This document shows, piece by piece, positions 15,411-22,429 of a DNA stretch of 33,336 nt. The stretch is from NCBI RefSeq assembly GCF_019083965.1, contig NZ_JAHRCY010000044.1, positions 1-33,336 of the forward strand, in the 5' to 3' direction. The notes beneath the pieces are model-generated. The model was not told the DNA's origin, ran no database searches, and worked only from the letters and a program-made list of their open reading frames with translations. The stretch's first letter is position 1. Each line of letters opens with the position of its first letter. The position numbers and the translations under genes are program-made. The stretch is from Catellatospora tritici (lineage in GTDB: Bacteria; Actinomycetota; Actinomycetes; Mycobacteriales; Micromonosporaceae).

Positions 15411-15734
15411 CTACGGTCCTGCGGTGGCCCGCCGGACGATCTCGTCGAAGGTCCCGTCCCCCTCTGCCGTCGTGGGCAGTGTGCAGGACCGGCCGGGCAG
15501 TACCTGACGGGCCAGCGGGCACACCCGGGTGATGAGGACCTGCTCGGGCCCCAGGTGCTCCAGCTCGAGCATCGCCGCGTCGTGTAACACGGTCAGCGAC
15601 TCTGCTACACGGCTCGGTGGCAGCGACAGGGCCGAGGCGTACTCGGCCAGGTTCACCGTCGCCGACCCTCGGTCGTAGTCACCCACCGCCCTGACCAGCA
15701 CGGGCAGGTGCTGGGCATGCCACCGTGTCCTCAC
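15411..15734 (-). CDS. small winged-helix-type regulator
   Basis: 107 residues if it starts at GTG 15734; the frame is open further upstream but turns into Arg-rich antisense of the neighbouring region. It has a helix-turn-helix segment (TVNLAEYASALSLPPSRVAE), then a wing-like LTVLHDAAMLELEHLG and a tail with VLITRVCPLA. The layout resembles MarR/ArsR-like winged helices, though the exact family is not certain. A truncated relative of its C-terminal half lies at 20060-20295. The gene is divergent from the GGDEF cyclase, with a 230-base gap that can hold both promoters. Start uncertain. Confidence 0.6.
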   Translation of the reverse strand: MRTRWHAQHLPVLVRAVGDYDRGSATVNLAEYASALSLPPSRVAESLTVLHDAAMLELEHLGPEQVLITRVCPLARQVLPGRSCTLPTTAEGDGTFDEIVRRATAGP

Positions 15735-15966
15735 GTCCGTACAACGGTGCACACCGACGCCGGACACGAGCCGCGCTCGACGCCAGATCGACACACCGCG
15801 ACGGCCGCGCGTGCGCGACTGCCGCGCCAACACGGCGCCGCCCACCGCCACCAGCCGCTATGGTGAGGCATATGAGCCGCTCGGCGCCCAACCGGACCAG
15901 GCCGACGGCCGCCCGCGGAAAGATACGCCCGGCACGCGTCGGCCGCCGGGTGGCCCCGCTGAGGCC

Positions 15967-17268
15967 ATGGAACACCAACGGAACCTGACAACGTCTGTTC
16001 ACCCGCTGCGGCGGATGCTCGCGCGGGCGGGTCCGCGCCTGGCGATGGCGTTCCTGACGGTGTCGGTACTGCTGCCGCTGGTGGCCCTGATGGCGGCGTA
16101 CGAGCAGCGACTGACCGCCACCCGCGACGCCCAGATCGAAGCGCTGGCCATCGCCGAGGTGCTCGCCGAGGACCTCGGCCAGCAACTCGACGGCCGACCA
16201 CTGGCGCAAACCCCGGAACTGCAGCACCGCCTCGACGCCCTGCGCCGCCGGATCGGCGGCGACGTCGAGATCGTCGACCTGCGCCGCAACGTCGTCGCCC
16301 ACACCATGCCCGACGAGGTGGCGCAGCAGCTGGCCCAGGACCCGGACGGCCCGATCGCGGCCACCATCGGCGACGGACTCGCCCGCACCACCAGCGGTGG
16401 CCTCCTGCGCGCCCCGCAGATGCTGGCCGTCGTACCCATCCGCACCGAGGATACGGCGATCGCGGGGGCTGTCGTGCTCGACTACACCGACGTGCACCAC
16501 GACATGCTCGCCGCTACCGCGCACATCCGCCGGGCCACCGTCGCCGCCGGGCTGATCGGCATGGTGCTCGCGCTGGGGCTTGCCTACCTGATGTCACGCG
16601 GCCTGGTCCGCGATATCCGACAACTCACCCAGACCGCGGACCAGTTCGCCGAAGGGCGCTACGACGCGCGGGCCCGGACGACCTCGCGCGGGGAACTGCG
16701 GCAGCTGGCAGCGGCGTTCAACACGATGGCCGACCGGATCGCCGCACGCAAGCAGGCCCTGATCGACCTGGCGACCACCGACACGCTCACCGGACTACCC
16801 AATCGGCGTGCCCTGCGCGCCAGCTTGGGCCGCAACCTCGACCAAGCCCGGCGTGCCGACACTGCCCTGGCCCTGATCATCCTGGACCTCGACCGGTTCA
16901 AAAAGATCAACGACGAGCACGGCCACCTCGCCGGCGACGCCGTGCTACGGCAGGTCGCGCAGGTCCTGCAACGCGAGATCAGACCGACAGACCTGGCCGC
17001 ACGGCTCGGTGGTGAGGAGTTCGCCGTCGTGCTGCCCGACACCGACCGCGACACCGCGGTCGCCATCGCCGAGCGCCTGCGTGCGGCGGTGGCTTCGACA
17101 CCTGCAGCCCATCAGGGCGAGGTCCTGACCGTCACCACGAGTGCCGGTGTGGTGGCCTACCCGCACGACGGACAGACCACCGCGACTCTCGTCAAGCGAG
17201 CCGACGACGCCCTTTACAGCGCCAAGCGCGCAGGCCGCAACCGCGTACACACTCCGCCTTCCACTTGA
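15967..17268 (+). CDS. membrane GGDEF diguanylate cyclase with HAMP domain
   Basis: 433 residues from ATG 15967. There is a membrane segment at ~24-44 (LAMAFLTVSVLLPLVALMAA), an extracellular sensor of ~140 residues, and a second membrane segment (VAAGLIGMVLALGLAYLMS). A HAMP linker (RDIRQLTQTADQFAEGRYDA) follows. The GGDEF domain has TDTLTGLPNRRAL, the metal site LDLDRFKKINDEHGH and the active site GGEEF. RPTD sits five residues before GGEEF and fits the RxxD inhibitory site for product feedback. The protein should make cyclic di-GMP from GTP at the membrane in response to an outside signal. With the EAL gene 1 kb away it forms a make-and-break module. Confidence 0.92.
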   Translation: MEHQRNLTTSVHPLRRMLARAGPRLAMAFLTVSVLLPLVALMAAYEQRLTATRDAQIEALAIAEVLAEDLGQQLDGRPLAQTPELQHRLDALRRRIGGDVEIVDLRRNVVAHTMPDEVAQQLAQDPDGPIAATIGDGLARTTSGGLLRAPQMLAVVPIRTEDTAIAGAVVLDYTDVHHDMLAATAHIRRATVAAGLIGMVLALGLAYLMSRGLVRDIRQLTQTADQFAEGRYDARARTTSRGELRQLAAAFNTMADRIAARKQALIDLATTDTLTGLPNRRALRASLGRNLDQARRADTALALIILDLDRFKKINDEHGHLAGDAVLRQVAQVLQREIRPTDLAARLGGEEFAVVLPDTDRDTAVAIAERLRAAVASTPAAHQGEVLTVTTSAGVVAYPHDGQTTATLVKRADDALYSAKRAGRNRVHTPPST

Positions 17269-17518
17269 CGCGATGCGACCCCACGTTGCGAAGCCCCCGA
17301 TAGTCAGCCCGGGGACCGCGACGATGAGCAGGTCATCTCCCCCAGGCCCGTAGCAAGCGCGGGCCACCGCTGGTGATCGGCAGCAGCGCGCGGCCCCTAC
17401 GGTCCGCCACTTGGAATCCACCCTGATTCTTGCGCGACAGCCGCCGGACCGTGGGCGTAGCCGGGTGTCAACCCTGCCCGCGTGGGGTATCGGCAGGTGA
17501 TGCTGTGCGAATGACCTC

Positions 17519-17662
17519 GTGGTCATCGACGGCGAGGGTTTCGAATTGGTCGCAGCCGGGGCGGGCCCTGACCTGGAGACGGTCCAGGAAGCCGGGAGGC
17601 TGCAGGCTTCGACGGCCCTGCGATCCTTGCGCTGCCCGAACAGTCCAGTAACCGAACCGTGA
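17519..17662 (+). pseudogene. short coding-like remnant
   Basis: Plus-strand frame VVIDGEGFELVAAGAGPD, then LETVQEAGRLQASTALRSL, ending TGA 17660-17662. Composition is protein-like and GC-balanced, but a stop lies just upstream (17499) and the only start is a GTG without a ribosome site. It is probably the 3' end of a broken gene. The rest of 17269-17733 holds nothing I recognise. Confidence 0.3.
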
Positions 17663-17733
17663 CAACCCGCCAGTTTATTGAAGATGGTCAACGAATGAGG
17701 AGCTCACCCGCGAGCCGACATGACAGGACTCAG

Positions 17734-18169
17734 ATGACCGGAAGGATTCAGCTACAGCTGTACACCTCGACGGTCGGCCTCTACCTCGCCGTCCGCGGCC
17801 GCCTCGACGCGACGACCGCACGCCAGCTGGTCCTGGCGGTCGACATCGCTCTGGACCGGTTCCCCGCCGACCGCATCACCGTCGGCCTGGCCGGCCTCGA
17901 CGCGATCGACGCCACTGGTATCAGCACGCTGCTGCAGTTGCGTGCCCTCGCCCAGGTACAGGGTGCGCCTGGCTGTAGACGAAGCCCCCGGACACGTCGC
18001 ACAGGCCCTCCACGCCCTGGGCGCCGGCCATGTTCTCACCAGCAGCCCTTGCCCGGACCCGGACCCAGCGAGCGGGCACCAGATGCCGGACCACCGCAGT
18101 ACCCCCATCAGACCCGGATGCCTACACGCCGCACGACCACACCGCCACGCCCCGCCCCGGCGGACGTGA
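17734..18169 (+). pseudogene. STAS-domain protein, frameshifted
   Basis: From ATG 17734 the frame encodes a STAS domain: LYTSTVGLYLAVRGRLDATT, FPADRITVGLAGLDAIDATG (phospho-acceptor region, with Asp-Ala-Thr-Gly around the usual Ser), then ISTLLQLRALAQVQGA. After that the frame becomes Pro/Arg-rich. The expected continuation, VRLAVDEAPGHVAQALHAL, is in another frame from about 17965 to a stop at 18169. A one- or two-base change near 17960-17970 therefore splits the gene. STAS proteins of this size are anti-sigma-factor antagonists. It may be a true pseudogene or a sequencing error; the region before and after the break is well preserved, suggesting a recent event. Confidence 0.65.
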
Positions 18170-18228
18170 CCGGTGCACGCCGCCGCCAGCGTTCATCTGC
18201 CCGTGTTACCGCGATCGGTCCGCGGCCG

Positions 18229-18453
18229 CTACATCTCCGGGTCGACGAGCCCGTCGAAGCGGTAGACCCATCGGGGCTCGCCGCGCGAGTTCGACTCCCG
18301 CACATACACCGCCTCCCACGGTTCACCGCCTGCCCCGGTTTCGTCTGGCACCCACAGCGAGAACGTCTGCGGCGGATCCTCAGCCGAATCCACCTCGATC
18401 TCACGCAGCAGTTCGGCGCTGCCGTGCATGAACTTCGCCGTGATCCTCTCCAT
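18229..18453 (-). CDS. small hypothetical protein
   Basis: 74 residues from ATG 18453, with GGGAGG nine bases upstream; an upstream ATG at 18480 would overlap that ribosome site. The protein is acidic with a beta-like pattern: MERITAKFMHGSAELLREIE, SLWVPDETGAGGEPW, then EPRWVYRFDGLVD. No family is recognised. It follows the STAS-MerR-Hsp20 group on the same strand. Confidence 0.6.
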   Translation of the reverse strand: MERITAKFMHGSAELLREIEVDSAEDPPQTFSLWVPDETGAGGEPWEAVYVRESNSRGEPRWVYRFDGLVDPEM

Positions 18454-18526
18454 CGGCGACAACCTCCCGACCGTGAGCAATGCAAACCCGTCGCCGGTAC
18501 TTGCCCGAGACGGCTCCCGACCACCG

Positions 18527-18937
18527 TCACGCCGCCGCGAGTCCGGGCCCGGCCCGCCGTTGAACTCCCGGCCACACTGGCCGTGCGGTGCGCACGGGCG
18601 CCCCGGCCGCGAGCGCCGCTCGTAGGCGGTCGCCGGCCGGGGCGTCCCCGCCTGCCACCAGCTGCAGGACCCACGCCGCCAGACCGCAGGCTTCCACTAT
18701 CGCGAACGGTATCGACGCCTCATGCGCGCGACGAGCCGCCCGGGCCAGCACCCGGCCGCCACCGGCGTCCAGCAAGGTCACCTCGGACAGGTCCACCTGC
18801 AGGAAGGCGGGGCGTGTATCCAGTACGGCGTCCAGTGCACGGCGGAGCTGATCATGGACCGCGAGGTCGATGTCACCGGCGACGCGGATGCGGACGCCGC
18901 CATGGAAGTCGGCGGCTCGGCAGAAGGCAAGTTCCAT
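18527..18937 (-). CDS. STAS-domain anti-sigma-factor antagonist
   Basis: 136 residues from ATG 18937, preceded by GGGAGG with good spacing. The STAS fold is visible: VRIRVAGDIDLAVHDQLRRA, then FLQVDLSEVTLLDAGGGRVL, where the usual phosphorylated Ser (DSSG) is replaced within LLDAGGG, then RAAR and a second half ending VLQLVAGG. Loss of the Ser suggests it is not regulated by an anti-sigma kinase in the usual way. It starts 29 bases after the stop of the HspR-like gene and is probably co-transcribed. The tail after ~residue 110 is Ala/Arg/Pro-rich. Confidence 0.8.
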   Translation of the reverse strand: MELAFCRAADFHGGVRIRVAGDIDLAVHDQLRRALDAVLDTRPAFLQVDLSEVTLLDAGGGRVLARAARRAHEASIPFAIVEACGLAAWVLQLVAGGDAPAGDRLRAALAAGAPVRTARPVWPGVQRRAGPGLAAA

Positions 18938-18966
18938 CGCAACCTCCCTCGTCATGCGGCTCCCGC

Positions 18967-19311
18967 TCACCGACCGGCGGGCGGATCGCCCAGGCGACGG
19001 CGCAGGGTGTCGATCATCGCGCGGGCGGCCGTCAGCTGGTATTCCAACTTGACGATGCGCACGGCGGCGTCCAGACGCAGCCCGTCGTCGACGAGATGGC
19101 GTGCCCGGTCGGCCAGGTTCAGGTCGTCGCGGCTGTAGCGGCGGTGCCCGCCATCGGAGCGGTGGGCTTCGAACAGGCCGGCGGATTCGACGGCTCGCAG
19201 GAACGCAGGCGTGACTCCCAGCGCCGAGGCCGCGGTCCCCATCGTGTACCCGGGAAAGTGCGCATCGCCGATACCGGCGAGCGTCGCGGGCACATCGGGT
19301 GCGTCGGCCAT
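18967..19311 (-). CDS. HspR-like MerR-family regulator
   Basis: 114 residues. ATG 19311 has AAAGAGG about seven bases upstream, while the open frame to 19386 crosses the strong hairpin. The MerR helix-turn-helix is YTMGTAASALGVTPAFLRAV, followed by ESAGLFEAHRSDGGHRRYSR (recognition wing) and a C-terminal coiled coil. The GGHRRYS motif and lack of a long effector domain resemble HspR, the repressor of heat-shock operons in actinomycetes. Its place just after hsp20 supports a stress role. No HAIR inverted repeat (CTTGAGT-N7-ACTCAAG) is seen near the promoter, so target sites may differ. Confidence 0.78.
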   Translation of the reverse strand: MADAPDVPATLAGIGDAHFPGYTMGTAASALGVTPAFLRAVESAGLFEAHRSDGGHRRYSRDDLNLADRARHLVDDGLRLDAAVRIVKLEYQLTAARAMIDTLRRRLGDPPAGR

Positions 19312-19341
19312 GGGCGCCTCTTTCGTCAGGTTGCCGAATCG

Positions 19342-19377
19342 TCCGGTGGCGGCGGCGCATCGCCGACCGCCACCGGA
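19342..19377 (-). terminator. very strong hairpin after hsp20
   Basis: TCCGGTGGCGG (19342-19352) and CCGCCACCGGA (19367-19377) pair perfectly. Inside them CGGCG and CGCCG pair around CAT, with one bulged A. The stem is about 16 bp. It lies between the stop of hsp20 (19426) and the start of the HspR-like gene (19311), so it may attenuate read-through or stabilise the hsp20 message. Confidence 0.7.
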
Positions 19378-19425
19378 CGCATCCACCCAGGCCGGTCACC
19401 CACCGTTCACGCCTGGGCGCTGCAC

Positions 19426-19908
19426 TCAGGTCCGGGCGCCGACGGTGGTGGGATTCTCCGCACGGGCCTCGCCGGCGATCGCCTTGTGGCCCCCGTGGGT
19501 GCCGATCGCGGTGCCGCCGGCCCGCCCGATCTCGATCTTGCGCGGTTTCGCCCGCGCCACGACCGGGATCGTCAACGTGAGCACCCCGTCGCTGTAGTCG
19601 GCGCGGATCGCGTCGACATCCACCTCGTCGCCGAGCACCAGCTGCCGGCTGTAGCTGCCCGCCGGGCGCTCCGACACCAGATACCGCGCGTCCTGCGGAT
19701 CCTGGCGGCGGCGCTCCCCGCGCACCGTCAGCGTGTTGTTCTCCGCCGACACCTCCAGCGAGTCCGGTTCCATGCCCGGCATGTCGAACCGCACCAGGAA
19801 CGCGTCCTGCACCCGCAGGCAGTCCATCGGCATCAGCGCCGGCGTACGAGCCGCGCCGAACACCTCACCGGCAAGCCGGTCGAAGTCACGGAACGGATCG
19901 AACAGCAT
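19426..19908 (-). CDS. Hsp20-family small heat-shock protein
   Basis: 160 residues from ATG 19908, with GGGAG nine bases upstream; another ATG at 19917 sits directly on that ribosome site. N-terminus MLFDPFRDFDRLAGEVFGA, then the alpha-crystallin domain: FLVRFDMPGMEPDSLEVSAE, NTLTVRGERR, SYSRQLVLGDEVDVDAIRA and DGVLTLTIPVVARAKPRKIE with the IxI/V-type end. Such chaperones form oligomers that hold unfolded proteins. The gene precedes an HspR-like regulator and a STAS gene on the same strand. A good sigma-70-type promoter is visible at 20036-20063. Confidence 0.92.
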   Translation of the reverse strand: MLFDPFRDFDRLAGEVFGAARTPALMPMDCLRVQDAFLVRFDMPGMEPDSLEVSAENNTLTVRGERRRQDPQDARYLVSERPAGSYSRQLVLGDEVDVDAIRADYSDGVLTLTIPVVARAKPRKIEIGRAGGTAIGTHGGHKAIAGEARAENPTTVGART

Positions 19909-20035
19909 TCTCGTCATCTCCCTCGCCTACCTCGTAGACCGATGGCCACGACTTCCGCGGGAGGCGCCGACATCAGGTGCCGTGTCCGGCAGGCCCCGGT
20001 CGCACACCCACGGAACTGGCCCAGCTGATAAACAT

Positions 20036-20063
20036 ATTCTATAGCTGCCGGGGCAGATTTCAA
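20036..20063 (-). promoter_or_regulatory. sigma-70-type promoter for hsp20
   Basis: On the minus strand TTGAAA (20058-20063) and TAGAAT (20036-20041) are separated by 16 bases. The spacer includes the palindrome CTGCC-CC-GGCAG. CAGCT and AGCTG flank the -10 box, giving possible repressor contacts. The leader to ATG 19908 is about 120 bases. Confidence 0.6.
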
Positions 20064-20295
20064 CCCGGGATCAGAGTCGGGCCGCACCCTGCGACTGCAC
20101 GTTTCGCAGACAGCCGCGTCCCAGCCCCTACCGGTCCGCCGGCATCGAAGACCGTGCCCGCAGGCGCTGTGGTCTTCGGCCCGAGGCGAGCGGAGCGGCA
20201 CCTGGCGGTCAGCTGACACACACGGGTGATGTCTACCCGCCCGGCGTCCAGTTCCTCCAGCTCGATCATCGCCGCGTCGCCCAGCAGGTGTGGTG
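20060..20295 (-). pseudogene. truncated relative of the winged-helix gene at 15411
   Basis: The minus frame encodes LLGDAAMIELEELDAGRVDI, then TRVCQLTARC. It matches LHDAAMLELEHLG and ITRVCPLARQ in the protein at 15411-15734. The N-terminal helix-turn-helix half is gone: similarity stops around 20290, just where the shared operator-like element starts. The frame then runs to TGA at 20060 through an unrelated tail. It is a 3' remnant of a paralogue. Confidence 0.55.
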
Positions 20296-20335
20296 ATCGG
20301 CTCACGCTCCGGTAACACGCTGCGTGATGGAGTGG
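20284..20335 (+). promoter_or_regulatory. conserved operator-like element, copy 2 (upstream of vanJ-like gene)
   Basis: Matches 12312-12363 with five differences over about 52 bases, including the palindrome CACGCTGCGTG (20316-20326). The palindrome centre is 48 bases from the ATG at 20369. It probably belongs to the promoter of the VanJ-like gene. Confidence 0.75.
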
Positions 20336-20368
20336 CCAGCAGTGACCGGCGGTGAGCGAGGACAGACG

Positions 20369-21448
20369 ATGACGCAGGTGGACATGGCGGTAACCGGACA
20401 GGACGGCATCGGCCGCCGGGAGACCGGCTCCGGTACCAGGCGCGAGCGCATCCGCCGGGCGATACGCGCCGCCTGCCGGCCGGGCTCCTGGAAGCGTGGG
20501 TTGCTGCTCGCCGCGCTGGCGCTGCTGCTGGGTCTGTTCATGCTGCTGCACGCGAAGATCCCGAACCGGATCGGGAACCTCGGCAGCCTGGTGGAGACCT
20601 TCCTACCGTGGCTCGGACTGTTCATCCCAGTGCTGCTGGCCGGAGCGCTGTGGCGCCGGTCGGCCTCCGCGGCGGCCGCGCTACTGCTGCCGATCGTGGT
20701 GTGGCTGAGCCTCTTCGGCGGGCTGCTCGGCGACAAGTCACAACCGGGCAGCGACCTCACCGTGGCCGAGCACAATGTCGGCGCCGACAACCCCGACCCT
20801 GCCGGCACCGCCCGCGACCTGGCCGCCTCCGGTACGGACGTGCTGGCCCTGGTCGAGCTGACCGACCAGGCCCGGAGCACGTACGAGGCAGAGCTGGCGA
20901 AGGCATACCCGTACACCACGGTGCAGGGCACGGTCGGGCTGTGGAGCAGGCTGCCCCTGTCGGACATCCGGCCTGTCGACACCGAGATCGACGCCGGCCC
21001 GCTGGGGGACACCAAGCCGGCCGACGTCAAGCTGACCTACAACCGCGCGCTGCGCGCCACGGTGACCACGGACCAGGGTCCGCTGGCGGTGTACGTGGCC
21101 CATCTGGGGTCCGCGCGGGTCAATCCGAGGAGCGGCTTCTGGACGGACTCGCGGGACAGGAACGCGCAGGCGCTCGGCCGGGCCGTCGCCGCCGAGCAGA
21201 ACCCGCGGGTGGTTTTGCTCGGCGACCTGAACGGCACCATGGACGACCGCGCGCTCGCCGACATCACGTCGCAGCTGCGCTCGGCCCAGGACGCGGCCGG
21301 GGACGGCTTCGGCTTCAGCTGGCCGGCAGAGTTCCCGGTGGTGCGGATCGACCAGATCCTGGTCAGAGGCATCGAGCCGAAAGACTCATGGGTGCTGCCG
21401 GCCACCGGCAGCGACCACCTGCCGGTAGCAGCCGGAATTAGCTGGTGA
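20369..21448 (+). CDS. VanJ-like membrane endonuclease/exonuclease/phosphatase-family protein
   Basis: 359 residues from ATG 20369; the open frame from 20324 would overlap the operator. The N-terminal ~45 residues are cytosolic and Arg-rich. Three membrane segments follow (GLLLAALALLLGLFMLLHA, FLPWLGLFIPVLLAGAL, AAALLLPIVVWLSLFGGLL). The rest is an extracellular EEP domain: LTVAEHNVGADNPD, DVLALVEL (metal Glu), VVLLGDLNGTMDD (Asp/Asn), RIDQILV and SDHLPVAAGI (catalytic His). This layout matches VanJ of the Streptomyces coelicolor vancomycin cluster, a teicoplanin-resistance protein thought to act on undecaprenyl pyrophosphate. The general family also has other phosphodiesterases, so the specific substrate is inferred. 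The shared operator with the VanY-like gene supports the link. Confidence 0.82.
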   Translation: MTQVDMAVTGQDGIGRRETGSGTRRERIRRAIRAACRPGSWKRGLLLAALALLLGLFMLLHAKIPNRIGNLGSLVETFLPWLGLFIPVLLAGALWRRSASAAAALLLPIVVWLSLFGGLLGDKSQPGSDLTVAEHNVGADNPDPAGTARDLAASGTDVLALVELTDQARSTYEAELAKAYPYTTVQGTVGLWSRLPLSDIRPVDTEIDAGPLGDTKPADVKLTYNRALRATVTTDQGPLAVYVAHLGSARVNPRSGFWTDSRDRNAQALGRAVAAEQNPRVVLLGDLNGTMDDRALADITSQLRSAQDAAGDGFGFSWPAEFPVVRIDQILVRGIEPKDSWVLPATGSDHLPVAAGISW

Positions 21449-21608
21449 ACGCCCGCGTAGAGGCCGGCGCTCCACCGGCCAGCCCGTCTTGAGGCGTGCC
21501 CCAGTCGCCAACGCGGACCTCGACCCAGTCGCGGATCTCGTCACGGATGAGACGCTCGCGCCGATGCCCTGCCCCGGGGGTCGCCGGGCCCCAGTCCTCG
21601 CGACCGGA
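21438..21608 (-). pseudogene. short coding-like remnant of unknown family
   Basis: Minus frame from just after a stop (21609-21611) to TAA 21438-21440: EDWGPATPGAG, then HRRERLIRDEIRDWVEVRVG. The helix RERLIRDEIRDWV looks like real protein. No start codon precedes it, and it overlaps the end of the VanJ-like gene. The remaining sequence to 21774 has no gene I can support. Confidence 0.3.
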
Positions 21609-21774
21609 CTCTCATGACAGCCGTCGCCTCGGGTGCGGGCACAGGACCCCGACGGCCCGTACGGCGCCACAATGCTGCGCCTGGTATCGGGCCGGTATCA
21701 ACCATGGCCGCACTGGAGCAGTTGCTGGCGTGGACCCACCAGACGCGCTCACGGCAGCTGCCGGGGCAGCCTGA

Positions 21775-22050
21775 TCAAACCTGGGGCCGGTCCTGGAACC
21801 GGACTTCGTGCCACGGGATCTCGCGGGTGCCGCGGTGCAGCCACTGGGCGAGTTTCTCGATGAGCCACGGGCCCTGGATGCCGGGGCGTTCGTAGCCGAG
21901 CAGCCGGCCGCGCCGGCCTGGCGTGACCAGGACCGCGTCGATACGGGTGACACCGTCGGCGTCGCGGCGGCACAGCAGGTCGGCGACCTTGCCGACCACC
22001 TCGCCGCCGGCGCCGACGACGGTGCGGCCGAGCAGGTCACTGGCCTTCAT
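21775..22050 (-). CDS. PRC-barrel-type protein
   Basis: 91 residues from ATG 22050, with GGGAG six bases upstream. It begins MKASDLLGRTVVGAGGEVVG, then KVADLLCRRDADGVTRIDAV, typical of PRC-barrel domains (RNA maturation or photosynthetic-reaction-centre H-like, often stress- or membrane-linked). The start lies inside the 3' end of the preceding gene, so translation is coupled. It is the last gene of a four-gene operon. Confidence 0.72.
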   Translation of the reverse strand: MKASDLLGRTVVGAGGEVVGKVADLLCRRDADGVTRIDAVLVTPGRRGRLLGYERPGIQGPWLIEKLAQWLHRGTREIPWHEVRFQDRPQV

Positions 22051-22429
22051 CACGCGCTCCCGGGATGTGCCCGATCAGGTTTTCGCGCAGCCAGCGTTCC
22101 AGCCCGGGTTCGGGCAGCAGCTCGCGGTGCACGGACAGGACCACGTCGGTGCCGACCCTGGCGACCATGTCGTACGGGATGCGCAGCGGCGGCTCGTCGG
22201 CCTGGCGCAGCCGCCGGGCGACGCGGGCCAGCAGCGACCCGATCCGCCCGCCCATGCGCAGGCCGAGCGCCTCCTGCCCCGACAGCAGCGCCACGACGTA
22301 GGGCACGCCGTCGTCGCCGACGTCCAGCTCGATGTCGTCGACGTTGCCGACCATGAGTCCTGCACGGTCGACGATCTGCCGGTCGAGCAGGTGGAAGTCC
22401 ATGTGCAGCGGTTGCGGCTGGTCGGTCAC
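22037..22429 (-). CDS. PRC-barrel-like protein coupled to the Nramp transporter
   Basis: 130 residues from GTG 22429, which overlaps the transporter stop as GTGA. The segment HLLDRQIVDRAGLMVGNVDD, then IELDVGDDGVPYVVALLSG, has the strand pattern of a PRC-barrel; a second half RIPYDMVARVGTDVVLS repeats the type. The C-terminus (ERWLRENLIGHIPG) is a helix. The same fold occurs in the next gene, suggesting duplicated partners of the transporter. MgtE-associated PRC-like domains are known in metal transport, so a regulatory role is plausible (inference). Confidence 0.7.
   Translation of the reverse strand: MTDQPQPLHMDFHLLDRQIVDRAGLMVGNVDDIELDVGDDGVPYVVALLSGQEALGLRMGGRIGSLLARVARRLRQADEPPLRIPYDMVARVGTDVVLSVHRELLPEPGLERWLRENLIGHIPGARDEGQ

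Noticed and set aside
17659..20028. 789-codon plus-strand open frame
   Set aside because: Only its first ~100 codons are real (STAS). The rest is Arg/Pro/His-rich and antisense to the small hypothetical, STAS, HspR-like and Hsp20 genes, which have ribosome sites and family motifs.
12312..21448. A complete vancomycin-resistance cluster
   Set aside because: Only VanY-like and VanJ-like genes are seen; no vanH, vanA, vanX, vanR or vanS is in the window.
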